Assembly: GCA_938008415.1 (NCBI GenBank)
Contig: CALLKI010000062.1
Coordinates: 1 to 33,716, forward strand
Direction: 5' to 3'
Origin: an uncultured Luteimonas sp.
GTDB lineage: Bacteria; Pseudomonadota; Gammaproteobacteria; Xanthomonadales; Xanthomonadaceae
Length of the DNA: 33,716 bases
How positions within the stretch are numbered: the first letter of the stretch is position 1; each line of letters begins with the position of its first letter. Positions 9,797-16,457 of the stretch are shown here, piece by piece. The notes beneath the pieces are model-generated. The model saw nothing but the letters and a program-made list of their open reading frames with translations. It searched no databases and was not told where the DNA came from. The position numbers and the translations under genes were made by a program.

Positions 9797-9815
9797 ACCC
9801 CGCCCGGGCCGGGGT
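9797..9815. terminator. Small GC hairpin between convergent recN and fur
   Basis: ACCCCG (9797-9802) pairs with CGGGGT (9810-9815) in the 30-base gap between the recN and fur stop codons. It has no T-run on either strand, so it is at most a weak bidirectional terminator. Confidence 0.3.
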
Positions 9816-10237
9816 CACCTGCCGCCCTTGCCGCCGTTCTTCCTGCGGACGTACAGCACCAGCGAGTGCTCGTCGAGCACGTAGCCGTGGTCGCTGGCGA
9901 TCTTGTTCAGCAGCTCGACGATCTCGGGGCTCTCGAACTCGGTGATCTGGCCGGTGGCCACGTCCACCATGTGGTAGTGGTGGTCGCCGCGGTCGAGCTC
10001 GTACAGGGCGTGCCCGCCTTCGAAGTTGTGCTTGATCACCAGGCCCGCGGCCTCGAACTGGGTCAGCACGCGGTAGACGGTGGCCAGGCCGATCTCGTCC
10101 CCCTGCTCCAGCAGCTGGCGGTAGATGTCCTCCGCGGTCATGTGCTGGCGCGGGGTCTTCTGCTCGAGCAGTTGCAGGATCCGCATCCTCGGATGCGTCA
10201 CCTTCAGCCCTGCCTTGCGCAGATCCGTCGATTCCAT
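9815..10237 (-). CDS. fur: Ferric uptake regulator Fur
   Basis: Iron-responsive dimeric repressor. The 140-residue protein has an N-terminal winged helix (DLRKAGLKVTHPRMRILQLLEQK ... AEDIYRQLLEQGDEIGLATVYRVLTQFEAAGLV) and a C-terminal dimerisation and metal domain (GDHHYHMVDVATGQITEFESPEI). The start MESTDLRKAGLKVTHPR at 10237 has GGAG five bases upstream and fits the family; an ATG five codons upstream is a poorer choice. The CxxC zinc pair found in E. coli Fur is absent and no cysteines follow at the C-terminus, as in Pseudomonas-type Fur. It is divergent from bamE, the classical fur/omlA arrangement. Confidence 0.96.
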   Translation of the reverse strand: MESTDLRKAGLKVTHPRMRILQLLEQKTPRQHMTAEDIYRQLLEQGDEIGLATVYRVLTQFEAAGLVIKHNFEGGHALYELDRGDHHYHMVDVATGQITEFESPEIVELLNKIASDHGYVLDEHSLVLYVRRKNGGKGGR

Positions 10238-10264
10238 GGAAGCTCCATCCATCCAGGGGCAGCT

Positions 10265-10291
10265 TGACGCCCGCTGACCGGACGGGCGTCA
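10265..10291. repeat. 9-bp inverted repeat in the fur-bamE divergent promoter region
   Basis: TGACGCCCG (10265-10273) and CGGGCGTCA (10283-10291) are perfect inverted repeats with a 9-base spacer in the 106-base region between fur and bamE. It could be a leader hairpin of the fur mRNA or an operator for a dimeric regulator. It does not look like an AT-rich Fur box. Confidence 0.5.
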
Positions 10292-10343
10292 TGACGTTCC
10301 CGGGGAGTGTATCATCGCCGCTCCGGATACGCCGACGCAGACG

Positions 10344-10733
10344 ATGTCCAAGCCGCTCCTCGCAGCCTTTCTCGCCCTGGCCGTTTCCGGCTGCGGCATC
10401 CTCTACAAGCAGCCGATCTACCAGGGCAACCTGATCGAAGAATCGGCCGTGGCGCAGCTGCAGCCCGGGATGGACAAGCAGCAGGTGCTGGTGCTGCTCG
10501 GCACGCCCTCGATCGCCGACCCGTTCCACCACCAGCGCTGGGACTACACCGCCACCCGCCGCGTGAACCGCCGCGGCACCACCGAGATCAAGAACCTGAC
10601 CCTGTGGTTCGAGGGCGACCGGCTGGTGCGCTGGGAAGGCGAGTACTTCCCGGAGGACGACGTCAAGCTCGCCCGGGAAGTGCGCAAATTCGGCCCCAAT
10701 CTCGCGCGCGAGAAGAACAGGGGCCGCCGCTAG
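10344..10733 (+). CDS. bamE: Outer-membrane protein assembly lipoprotein BamE (OmlA/SmpA)
   Basis: Small lipoprotein of the BAM outer-membrane protein assembly complex. The 129-residue precursor has a short hydrophobic signal and a lipobox ending at Cys17 (AVSGC); Gly at +2 is compatible with outer-membrane sorting. The mature part shows the BamE fold motifs: YKQPIYQGNLIEE, LQPGMDKQQVLVLLGTPSIADPFHHQRWDY and LWFEGDRLVRWEG. A likely -10 (TATCAT, 10310-10315) lies upstream in the region shared with fur. Its TAG stop overlaps the stop of convergent rnfH in a shared CTAG. Confidence 0.96.
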   Translation: MSKPLLAAFLALAVSGCGILYKQPIYQGNLIEESAVAQLQPGMDKQQVLVLLGTPSIADPFHHQRWDYTATRRVNRRGTTEIKNLTLWFEGDRLVRWEGEYFPEDDVKLAREVRKFGPNLAREKNRGRR

Positions 10734-10999
10734 AGGCGGGAACGGCCGCCCTGCGCCCGGGCGCGGCGCCGGCGGGCCTCCTTCGGGTCCAGCAGCAGCG
10801 GCCTGAGCAGTTCGACGCGGTCGCCCTCGTGCAGGCGCGTCCCGGGTTCGGCCCGGACCCCGAACACCGCGTAGCCCGCGATCCCGTCGAGCGGCAGGCC
10901 GGACGCCGCGACGGCATCGCCCACCGTCGCACCCTCGGCCAGGTCGAGTTCGACCGACAGGCAGCGGTCCGGCTCGGCGCGCACCACTTCAATCCGCAT
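10730..10999 (-). CDS. rnfH: RnfH/RatB family ubiquitin-like protein
   Basis: Small beta-grasp protein of unknown biochemical role (RnfH family, also called RatB). The 89-residue protein MRIEVVRAEPDRCLSVELDLAEGATVGDAVAASG ... GVRAEPGTRLHEGDRVELLRPLLLDPKEARRRRA carries the family's VELLRPL-DPK-ARR signature and a basic tail. The ATG at 10999 lies inside the last codons of ratA (11-base overlap), so translation is probably coupled. The ratA-rnfH pair next to divergent smpB is conserved in many gamma- and betaproteobacteria. Its stop codon overlaps that of bamE on the opposite strand. Confidence 0.93.
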   Translation of the reverse strand: MRIEVVRAEPDRCLSVELDLAEGATVGDAVAASGLPLDGIAGYAVFGVRAEPGTRLHEGDRVELLRPLLLDPKEARRRRARAQGGRSRL

Positions 11000-11435
11000 C
11001 GCCCCGGTCCTCCGCCGCGTCCGCGGCACGCACGAAATCGTCCACCATCCGGTCGGCTAGTCCCCGGAAGCCGAGGGTCAGGGCCGGCGCCAGCAACGCA
11101 CTCTGCGGCTCGAACTCCAGGGTCAGGGTGACCTTGCACGCGCCCTCGCCGAGCGCGTGGAACTGCCAGCGTCCCTCGAGCCTGCGGAACGGGCCGTCCT
11201 GCAGGCGCATGTCGATGTGGTGCGGCGGGGCCAGCCGGTTCTCGGTGGTGAACCAGGTGCGCAGCCCGCCAAGGCGCAGTTCCAGCCGCGCCACCATCCG
11301 GTCAGGCCCGGACTCGAGGATCCTCGCCCCCTCGCACCAGCCGAAGCGCCGCGGGTAGGTCTCGATGTCGTTGACCAGGTCGAACATCCGCCGGGCGGAA
11401 TGTTCGACGAGGGCGCTGCGTTCGATCCTGGGCAT
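10989..11435 (-). CDS. ratA: RatA family START/SRPBCC protein (YfjG type)
   Basis: Member of the polyketide-cyclase/START family, related to yeast Coq10 and E. coli RatA (YfjG). Proposed roles are ubiquinone binding or ribosome-associated toxicity. The 148-residue protein starts MPRIERSALVEHSARRMFDLVNDIETYPRRFGWCEGARIL, typical of the family, with the central LRTWFTTENRLAPPHHIDMRLQDGPFRRLEGRWQF strand region. An upstream extension of 40 codons is in frame, but the ATG at 11435 fits homologues. It overlaps rnfH and is divergent from smpB, with only 37 bases between starts. The toxin role should not be assumed from the name. Confidence 0.92.
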   Translation of the reverse strand: MPRIERSALVEHSARRMFDLVNDIETYPRRFGWCEGARILESGPDRMVARLELRLGGLRTWFTTENRLAPPHHIDMRLQDGPFRRLEGRWQFHALGEGACKVTLTLEFEPQSALLAPALTLGFRGLADRMVDDFVRAADAAEDRGDAD

Positions 11436-11472
11436 GCTCGCGTGCGTGGCCGGCTTCGGGGACAATGTGCGG

Positions 11473-11967
11473 ATGGCGAAGAAGAGCGGCAAGGATAAGG
11501 CAAGCGGCGACAAGACCATCGCCCTGAACCGGCGTGCGCGCCACGAATACCACATCGAGCAGCGCTACGAGGCGGGGATCGCCCTGCAAGGCTGGGAGCT
11601 GAAGGCGATCCGCGCCGGGCGGGCCAACATCGGCGACGCCTACGCGGTGATCCTGGAAGGCGAGCTGTTCCTGGTCGGCGCGCAGATCACCCCGCTCATC
11701 TCCGCCAGCACCCACGTGCTCGCGGACGACCGGCGGACCCGCAAGCTGCTGATGCACCGGCAGGAGATCGACACCCTCGCCGGCCAGCTGCAGCGCGGCG
11801 GCTACACGCTCATCCCCACCGCGATGTACTGGAAGGGCAACAAGGTGAAGGTCGAACTGGCCCTGGCCCGGGGCAAGCGTGCGCACGACAAGCGCGAGGC
11901 GATCAGGGAGCGCGACTGGGCCCGCGAGAAGCAGCGCCTGATGCGCCGGCATGGCCGCAACGCCTGA
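11473..11967 (+). CDS. smpB: SsrA-binding protein SmpB
   Basis: Binds tmRNA and brings it to stalled ribosomes in trans-translation. The 164-residue protein has an N-terminal Lys-rich tail (MAKKSGKDKASGDKTIALNRRARHEYHI). The OB-fold core follows (YEAGIALQGWELKAIRAGRANIGDAYAVILEGELFLVGAQITPL ... RTRKLLMHRQEI), then the basic C-terminal tail DKREAIRERDWAREKQRLMRR that inserts in the mRNA channel. The ATG at 11473 matches the family. GACAAT at 11461-11466 is six bases upstream and no ribosome site is visible, suggesting a leaderless mRNA. Its partner ssrA lies 2.35 kb downstream on the same strand, separated by a histidine kinase gene. Confidence 0.97.
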   Translation: MAKKSGKDKASGDKTIALNRRARHEYHIEQRYEAGIALQGWELKAIRAGRANIGDAYAVILEGELFLVGAQITPLISASTHVLADDRRTRKLLMHRQEIDTLAGQLQRGGYTLIPTAMYWKGNKVKVELALARGKRAHDKREAIRERDWAREKQRLMRRHGRNA

Positions 11968-11999
11968 ACGGCCGGACCCGCCGCGCCGGATCGGCCGGA

Positions 12000-14201
12000 T
12001 CACGCCTCGTGCGCGGGTTCGGCCGAGGCCGGCAGGGTGAACCGGAACGTGGCCCCTTCCCCTGGCCTGCCGCTGGCCTCGACGCTGCCCCCGTGCCGCT
12101 CGACGATGCGTTTGACGGTCGCAAGCCCGATGCCGTGGCCGCCGAAGCGGTCGGGATCATGCAGCCGCTGGAACGGCCGGAACAGCTTGCCCGCGTAGCC
12201 GGCCTCGAACCCGGCGCCGTTGTCGCGGACCACGAACGCGCGCAGGACCTCCTCCCCATCCCGTGGCGCATCCGCGAGCACCTCGATCCTCGGCTGCGCC
12301 ACGTCCCGCGTGAACTTCCAGGCGTTGCCGAGCAGGTTCTGCAGCAGGTCGCGGACCAGGACCGGGTCGCCCGCCGCCTGCAGCCCCGTGCCGATCACCA
12401 CCTCCACCTCCCGCCCGGGATGCGCCTGGCGCAGCTCCGCCACCACGTCCGCGGCGATCTCGCCGATGTCGAGCTGGACCAGGCGCATTTCCTCGCGGCT
12501 GATCCGGGAAAGCTTGAGCAGGGCGTCGATCAGCGCGTCCATCCGCAGCGCGGCATTGCGGATGCGGGCCAGGTAGCCGCTCCCCTCCTCGCCGAGGAGG
12601 GCGGAATAGCGGTCGACCAGGACGCGGGAGAACCCCTCGATCGAACGCAGCGGCGCGCGCAGGTCGTGGGACACGGTGTAGGCGAACGACTCCAGCTCGG
12701 CGTTGGCCCGGGTGAGCTCGCGGGTGCGCTGCTCGACGCGCGCCTCGAGCAGGCGGTTCATCGCCCGAACCCGTTCCTCGGCGCGCAGGCGGTCGGTCAC
12801 GTCCTCGATCTGGACCAGCCAGGCCACGTCGCTGTCGATCTCGCCCGGCACCCGTGACCAGACCAGGTGCAGGTGGCGCCTGTCGCCGCCCTCGCGCAGC
12901 AGATGCCGCATCGTGCGCAGCACGGAGTCCCCCTCCCGGGGGACGGGCACGCCGTCCGGCGTCTGGTGGCCATCGGCGAGGCGCGACTCCAGCCGTTGGC
13001 CGACCAGTTCCTCCGGGCGGCAGTCGAACAGCTCGCCGATGGCGGGATTGGCCTCGACGATGCGGCCCTCGCCATCGAGCAGCGCCGTGCCGGCCGCCGA
13101 ATACTGCATGGCGCTGCGGAAGCGCAGCTCGCTGCGACGGTACGACTCGCTCATGCGCGCGGCGATGCGCTCGGCCCGGGTCTGGGTGTGCGCCAGGGTC
13201 AGCACCATCGCGAACAGCAGCAGCGACGCCAGTATCCCGGCCAACAGTGCCATTTCCAGCTCGTCGTCCGTGTCCGTGCCGAGCGCCTGGAATTCGATCC
13301 GCCAGCGCCTGCCATAGACGTCCCGGTCGATCGCGTAGGTACGCCCGGGAGTGCCCTCGAACCTGGGATCGTGGTGGACGACCGCGCCCCCCGCCCCGAC
13401 GTCCACGATCCTGAGCGCGTAGGCATCGGCGGCATTGCCGATGACGCCGGCGATGAATTCGTCCACCGAGAACGGCGCGTAGACCCAGCCCGACATCGCC
13501 ACCCGCCGGGCCTGCAGGGTCTCCGGCTGCAGGCCACCGGCATACACCGGCGCGTACATCAGCAATCCGGTGGATTCCGACTCCGCCGGTTGCTGCAGCA
13601 GCCGGACGGGCGCGGACATCCTCACCTGCCCGCTGTCGCGCGCCGCGGCCATGGCCGCATGGCGCTCGTGCTCGGAGAACATGTCGTAGCCGATCGCGGC
13701 GATGTTCCCGGGCGTCTTGGGCTCCAGGTACAGGATCGGGCCATACGCCTCGCGCACGCCGGGCGGGCGGATGGTGAACAGGCCGCCGCCCTGCTCGCGG
13801 ATTTCCAGCTGCAGCCGTTCCAGTTCGTCGCCGCGCAGGTACGGCGCATAGCCCAGCCCCATCAACCCGGGGAACTGGCGCCGCAGGTTCAGGCCGTCCA
13901 CGTAGCCCCCCCACTGGCGCGCGGTCGGCCGGGACACGGAGGAGAACAGCGAGACCCCGCCGCGCAGCGCCAGCTCGTAGCGCAGCAGCCGCTCCTGGAT
14001 CATCGTCGCCAGCCGCTCGGCGGCCGCCACGTGGCGCGCGTCCGCGATCCTGGCCTCGCGCTCGCGCGCGCCGCGGGCATAGGCCAGCACCAGGACGAGC
14101 GAGCCGACCAGCACCAGCACCGCGAGCAGGTAGCCGCGACGCCGGGACCAGCCTGGCAGGGACCCGTCCTGGGAGGGTGTGGGAGCGGATGCCGAAGCCA
14201 T
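12000..14201 (-). CDS. Orphan CHASE-PAS sensor histidine kinase
   Basis: Membrane sensor kinase of 733 residues. In order it has a first membrane helix (about 23-42: GYLLAVLVLVGSLVLVLAYA), then a periplasmic CHASE-type sensing domain (about 75-310, with FPGLMGLGYAPYL and YGPILYLEPKTPGN). A second membrane helix (about 317-338) leads to a cytoplasmic PAS domain (about 355-470, MQYSAAGTALLDGEGRIVEANPAIGELFDC), a coiled linker, and HisKA with the H-box SHDLRAPLRSIEGF (His512). The HATPase has an N-box QNLLGNAWKF, DNGAGF and GHGIGLATV. All catalytic motifs look intact. No response regulator is adjacent. The ATG at 14201 is preferred over an upstream in-frame start; TATGCT sits six bases upstream. 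The ligand is unknown. Confidence 0.92.
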   Translation of the reverse strand: MASASAPTPSQDGSLPGWSRRRGYLLAVLVLVGSLVLVLAYARGAREREARIADARHVAAAERLATMIQERLLRYELALRGGVSLFSSVSRPTARQWGGYVDGLNLRRQFPGLMGLGYAPYLRGDELERLQLEIREQGGGLFTIRPPGVREAYGPILYLEPKTPGNIAAIGYDMFSEHERHAAMAAARDSGQVRMSAPVRLLQQPAESESTGLLMYAPVYAGGLQPETLQARRVAMSGWVYAPFSVDEFIAGVIGNAADAYALRIVDVGAGGAVVHHDPRFEGTPGRTYAIDRDVYGRRWRIEFQALGTDTDDELEMALLAGILASLLLFAMVLTLAHTQTRAERIAARMSESYRRSELRFRSAMQYSAAGTALLDGEGRIVEANPAIGELFDCRPEELVGQRLESRLADGHQTPDGVPVPREGDSVLRTMRHLLREGGDRRHLHLVWSRVPGEIDSDVAWLVQIEDVTDRLRAEERVRAMNRLLEARVEQRTRELTRANAELESFAYTVSHDLRAPLRSIEGFSRVLVDRYSALLGEEGSGYLARIRNAALRMDALIDALLKLSRISREEMRLVQLDIGEIAADVVAELRQAHPGREVEVVIGTGLQAAGDPVLVRDLLQNLLGNAWKFTRDVAQPRIEVLADAPRDGEEVLRAFVVRDNGAGFEAGYAGKLFRPFQRLHDPDRFGGHGIGLATVKRIVERHGGSVEASGRPGEGATFRFTLPASAEPAHEA

Positions 14202-14207
14202 GGACAC

Positions 14208-14213
14208 AGCATA
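14208..14213 (-). promoter_or_regulatory. Putative -10 element 6 bases before the histidine kinase ATG
   Basis: On the minus strand, TATGCT is followed by GTGTCC and the ATG at 14201, with no ribosome-binding sequence. This suggests a leaderless transcript. The -35 region is not recognisable. Confidence 0.35.
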
Positions 14214-14261
14214 CCGGCCACGGCCGCGACGGACTTGCTGAATGGCTCGCGCGCCCATCCC

Positions 14262-14289
14262 TTGTGTCGCGGCGCGCCGCCCCTATACT
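14262..14289 (+). promoter_or_regulatory. Sigma-70 promoter of ssrA
   Basis: TTGTGT (14262-14267) and TATACT (14284-14289) are separated by 16 bases. The -10 element is 28 bases before the mature tmRNA 5' end, leaving a short precursor leader to be trimmed. Confidence 0.7.
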
Positions 14290-14317
14290 GCCCCTGCCGG
14301 CGTCGTTCGACGCCCCC

Positions 14318-14671
14318 GGGGGTGCACTGGCTTCGACGGGGGTTGCGAAATCGCCTGGCGCATGCCGAGGGGGCTGCTTTCCTCGTTAATCCAGCGGCAA
14401 AAAAAATAGTTGCCAACGACGACAACTACGCTCTGGCCGCTTAAGGCCTAGCCCCGAACCCGCTTGTGCCCGTGCTCGCGGATGTAGGGTCATGATCACG
14501 GGTTCGGCCGCGGCGGCTGCCTGCCAACCGCGGCTCCAATGAAGCAGGCTGGCCTGACGACGCGCTTCGCACACCGTGCTGTCGGCAGGCGAGATCCAAC
14601 GGTGGGCTAAGCATGTAGTGCCGGGGATGGAGTGCCTTCGGACGCGGGTTCAATTCCCGCCACCTCCACCA
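14318..14671 (+). ncRNA. ssrA: Transfer-messenger RNA (tmRNA), tag ANDDNYALAA
   Basis: One-piece tmRNA of 354 bases that rescues stalled ribosomes with SmpB. The 5' end GGGGGTG pairs with CACCTCC before the encoded ACCA end, forming the acceptor stem with one G-U pair. The conserved 5' segment GCACTGGCTTCGACGGG and the T-arm GGTTCAATTCCCGCC complete the tRNA-like domain. The reading frame starts at the GCC resume codon at 14412 and runs to TAA at 14442-14444. It encodes ANDDNYALAA, which ends in the protease-directing ALAA. A tract of A (about 14399-14406) lies just upstream of the resume codon. The CCA is encoded. Confidence 0.97.
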
Positions 14672-14680
14672 GTTGCAGTG

Positions 14681-14713
14681 AAACCCGACCCTCCAGGGTC
14701 GGGTTTCTTTTTT
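14681..14713 (+). terminator. Rho-independent terminator of ssrA
   Basis: AAACCCGACCCT (14681-14692) and AGGGTCGGGTTT (14695-14706) form a perfect 12-bp stem, followed by CTTTTTT. It begins nine bases after the tmRNA CCA end. This is the clearest terminator in the window. Confidence 0.93.
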
Positions 14714-14815
14714 GGTCCATCATCCTTCCCCTTGCCTGCAGGGGACCGGCCCGCATGCATCCCGCGCCGTCGCGTGCGGTTGCGGTACAGCAGCCCCCAT
14801 TCCCTCCCGGCGACC

Positions 14816-15247
14816 TCATGCCTCCGCCATCCGCTTGATGATTTCCAGCTCCTGCGCCTGTTCGTAGGCATTGCGCCATTCCCGCGCGTCAGGGTCGATC
14901 GACAGGTCGCCGAGCCGGAACTGGAGCAGGGTCCGGCCGGCGGATTCGCTCAAGGTGAACCCATAAGTGACCTCGGCCGGCAACGCCGGTCGTGGCCAGT
15001 CCGCACCGTGCAGCTCGAGCACGAATCTCCTCTCCGGTTCCAGAACCGTGACCGTACCGGTCAGGTAGACAAGCCCGGTGGTGTCCTGCCAGAAGCCCCT
15101 GCTCCCGGCCTGCAGGGTATCCGTGTCCCTGGCGTCGGGTACCACCAGCATCCAATCCGTCCAGGCGTCCGGCGACACGAGGATTTCCCAGACCTTCCGT
15201 GCCGGGGCGTCGATCCAGACCGATTTCTCCACGATGGTCGCTGTCAT
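14816..15247 (-). CDS. SRPBCC family protein (AHSA1/START-like)
   Basis: Small hydrophobic-pocket protein of 143 residues. MTATIVEKSVWIDAPARKVWEILVSPDAWTDWM is the typical opening of the SRPBCC/AHSA1-like fold (strand, then two short helices). A central FWQDTTGLVYLTGTVTVLEPERRFVLEL strand region and a C-terminal helix EWRNAYEQAQELEIIKRMAEA follow. The ligand is unknown. Its ATG overlaps the TGA of the upstream tetR as ATGA, so it is last in a translationally coupled GFA-TetR-SRPBCC operon. It may bind the compound sensed by the regulator (inference). Base composition looks slightly less GC-extreme than the surrounding core genes, judged by eye. Confidence 0.85.
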   Translation of the reverse strand: MTATIVEKSVWIDAPARKVWEILVSPDAWTDWMLVVPDARDTDTLQAGSRGFWQDTTGLVYLTGTVTVLEPERRFVLELHGADWPRPALPAEVTYGFTLSESAGRTLLQFRLGDLSIDPDAREWRNAYEQAQELEIIKRMAEA

Positions 15248-15903
15248 GCCGCATTCCCCGGCGGGATCAGCAGTGACACGTACCGCTTGAGATGGTCGAC
15301 GGCGTCGGGCACGGGGCTGGACGTGTACGTGACTTTGGCCAGGACGAAGCTCCCTTGCAGCACCGCCTGCACGTGCCGTGCCAGTCCTTCCGCGCTCCAG
15401 TCCGCCTGTGGCGCGTAACGGGCCTTGGCGGCCTCGATCACCGGCACCAGCATGCGGACATGCGCCTCGATCCCCTCTTCGCATGCCGCGCGCAACGCCG
15501 GATGGCTGGCATAGATTTCCTGGGCCAACGTGCCAAGAAGGCAGGCCAGCCCGGGCAGGCCCTCATTCGCCAGCCTGGCCCGGAAATCGAGATAGGCCAT
15601 GAGCCTTTCCCGCGGATCCTCGACCTGGCTCCAGGGAGCACCTTCGAACAACTCGCGGGTACGCGCGTTCCAGAGCGCTATCGCCTCAAGGGCCGCGTCC
15701 TCCTTGTTTTCGAAGTGATGGAAGAACGCACCCTTGGTGACACCTGCAACCCTGCAAAGATCGTCAACCGTGGTGGCGGCATAGCCCTTCTCCCGGAACG
15801 CCATCAGCGATGCTTCCAGGATCCGTTGGCGGCCATCCGGCACCGGGGACCCGCCCCCGGCGGCTTTTCGGCGTGATCGGGGCCGTGGCACGGGTCTGCT
15901 CAC
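15244..15903 (-). CDS. TetR family transcriptional regulator
   Basis: DNA-binding repressor of about 219 residues. A basic N-terminal stretch (PRPRSRRKAAGG) is followed by a TetR helix-turn-helix (GRQRILEASLMAFREKGYAATTVDDLCRVAGVTKGAFFHHFENKEDAALEA, about residues 24-73) and a helical ligand-binding domain. I chose the GTG at 15903 because its GTGA overlaps the TGA stop of the upstream GFA gene; an in-frame GTG at 15936 is the alternative. Its own stop overlaps the next ATG. A perfect 22-base palindrome with the usual form of a TetR operator lies inside the operon promoter, so autorepression is likely. The inducer is unknown; the GFA neighbour hints at an aldehyde or electrophile (inference). 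Confidence 0.9.
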   Translation of the reverse strand: MSRPVPRPRSRRKAAGGGSPVPDGRQRILEASLMAFREKGYAATTVDDLCRVAGVTKGAFFHHFENKEDAALEAIALWNARTRELFEGAPWSQVEDPRERLMAYLDFRARLANEGLPGLACLLGTLAQEIYASHPALRAACEEGIEAHVRMLVPVIEAAKARYAPQADWSAEGLARHVQAVLQGSFVLAKVTYTSSPVPDAVDHLKRYVSLLIPPGNAA

Positions 15904-16295
15904 AGGTATGAGGTAACCGCTGGCGCCGCGTCCCACCGGTCGCGGGCCCCATCCACATAGGTGATGGGCAGTTCGGCCAATTGCCCGGGAGTCAGGCCTT
16001 CAAGGCAGGCCACGTTGACTGCGATCCCACTCCCATCGGCCTGCATGCCGAACGGCTTCACCCCACAGACGGTACAGAACCGGTGGCGGATGCGCCGCGG
16101 CCCGAAGCCGTAATCGGCCAGGCGCTCCCCGCCCGAAACCAGGCGGAAGTTTCCTGCAGGCACGAACACGAGCCAGAACCGCGTCATGACACAGATCGAA
16201 CAGTTGCAACGGACGGTTCCCGCTCCGAGATCCGCTTCAACCTCGAATCGCACCGCTCCGCAGTGGCAACGGCCGGAATAGCGCCGGACAGACAT
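15900..16295 (-). CDS. GFA / CENP-V family zinc protein
   Basis: Member of the glutathione-dependent formaldehyde-activating (GFA, CENP-V/GFA fold) family. The 131-residue protein has all the expected zinc-binding cysteines: C10 and C12 (GRCHCGAVRFEV), C30, C32 and C35 (RCNCSICVMTRFW), and C74 and C77 (RFCTVCGVKPF). Most members have no proven substrate, and the aldehyde role is inferred from the family name. It starts at ATG 16295 and is first in the operon. Its stop overlaps the GTG start of the TetR gene. About 35 bases of leader separate it from the palindromic operator. Confidence 0.9.
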   Translation of the reverse strand: MSVRRYSGRCHCGAVRFEVEADLGAGTVRCNCSICVMTRFWLVFVPAGNFRLVSGGERLADYGFGPRRIRHRFCTVCGVKPFGMQADGSGIAVNVACLEGLTPGQLAELPITYVDGARDRWDAAPAVTSYL

Positions 16296-16330
16296 GGATC
16301 ATCCAGTTCGGAGCCAGGACGTGATCATTT

Positions 16331-16355
16331 ACATACCAACCGGTTGGTATGTCAA
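16331..16355 (-). promoter_or_regulatory. TetR operator and promoter of the GFA operon
   Basis: A perfect 22-base palindrome occupies 16331-16352; the half-site is ACATACCAACC. On the minus strand a perfect -35 hexamer TTGACA (16350-16355) overlaps its edge by three bases. The rest of the palindrome fills the -35/-10 spacer, with GTAAAT (16327-16332) as the likely weak -10. A dimeric TetR protein bound here would block RNA polymerase, consistent with autorepression by the second gene of the operon. Confidence 0.8.
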
Positions 16356-16368
16356 GCATGGAATGAAA

Positions 16369-16398
16369 GCCACCGGACATGGATCCATGTCCGGTGGC
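16369..16398 (-). terminator. Perfect 30-base palindrome, candidate terminator of the OmpA-like gene
   Basis: The 30 bases are a perfect inverted repeat with no spacer; the half-site is GCCACCGGACATGGA. On the minus strand it is followed by TTTCATT. It lies 60 bases after the OmpA-like lipoprotein stop and just upstream of the GFA operon promoter, so its likely job is to stop transcription into that operon. The weak T-tract leaves a protein-binding site as an alternative. Confidence 0.55.
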
Positions 16399-16457
16399 CT
16401 GGCATGGCCGCGGCGGAAACCGGCAGGGCGGGTTTCCCCGGGCATGGAGAGGGGACG

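Noticed and set aside
14318..14671. A tRNA gene or ssrA as an attachment site with flanking repeats
   Set aside because: The tRNA-like ends belong to the tmRNA. I looked for a second copy of its 3' end downstream and saw none, and there is no integrase gene.
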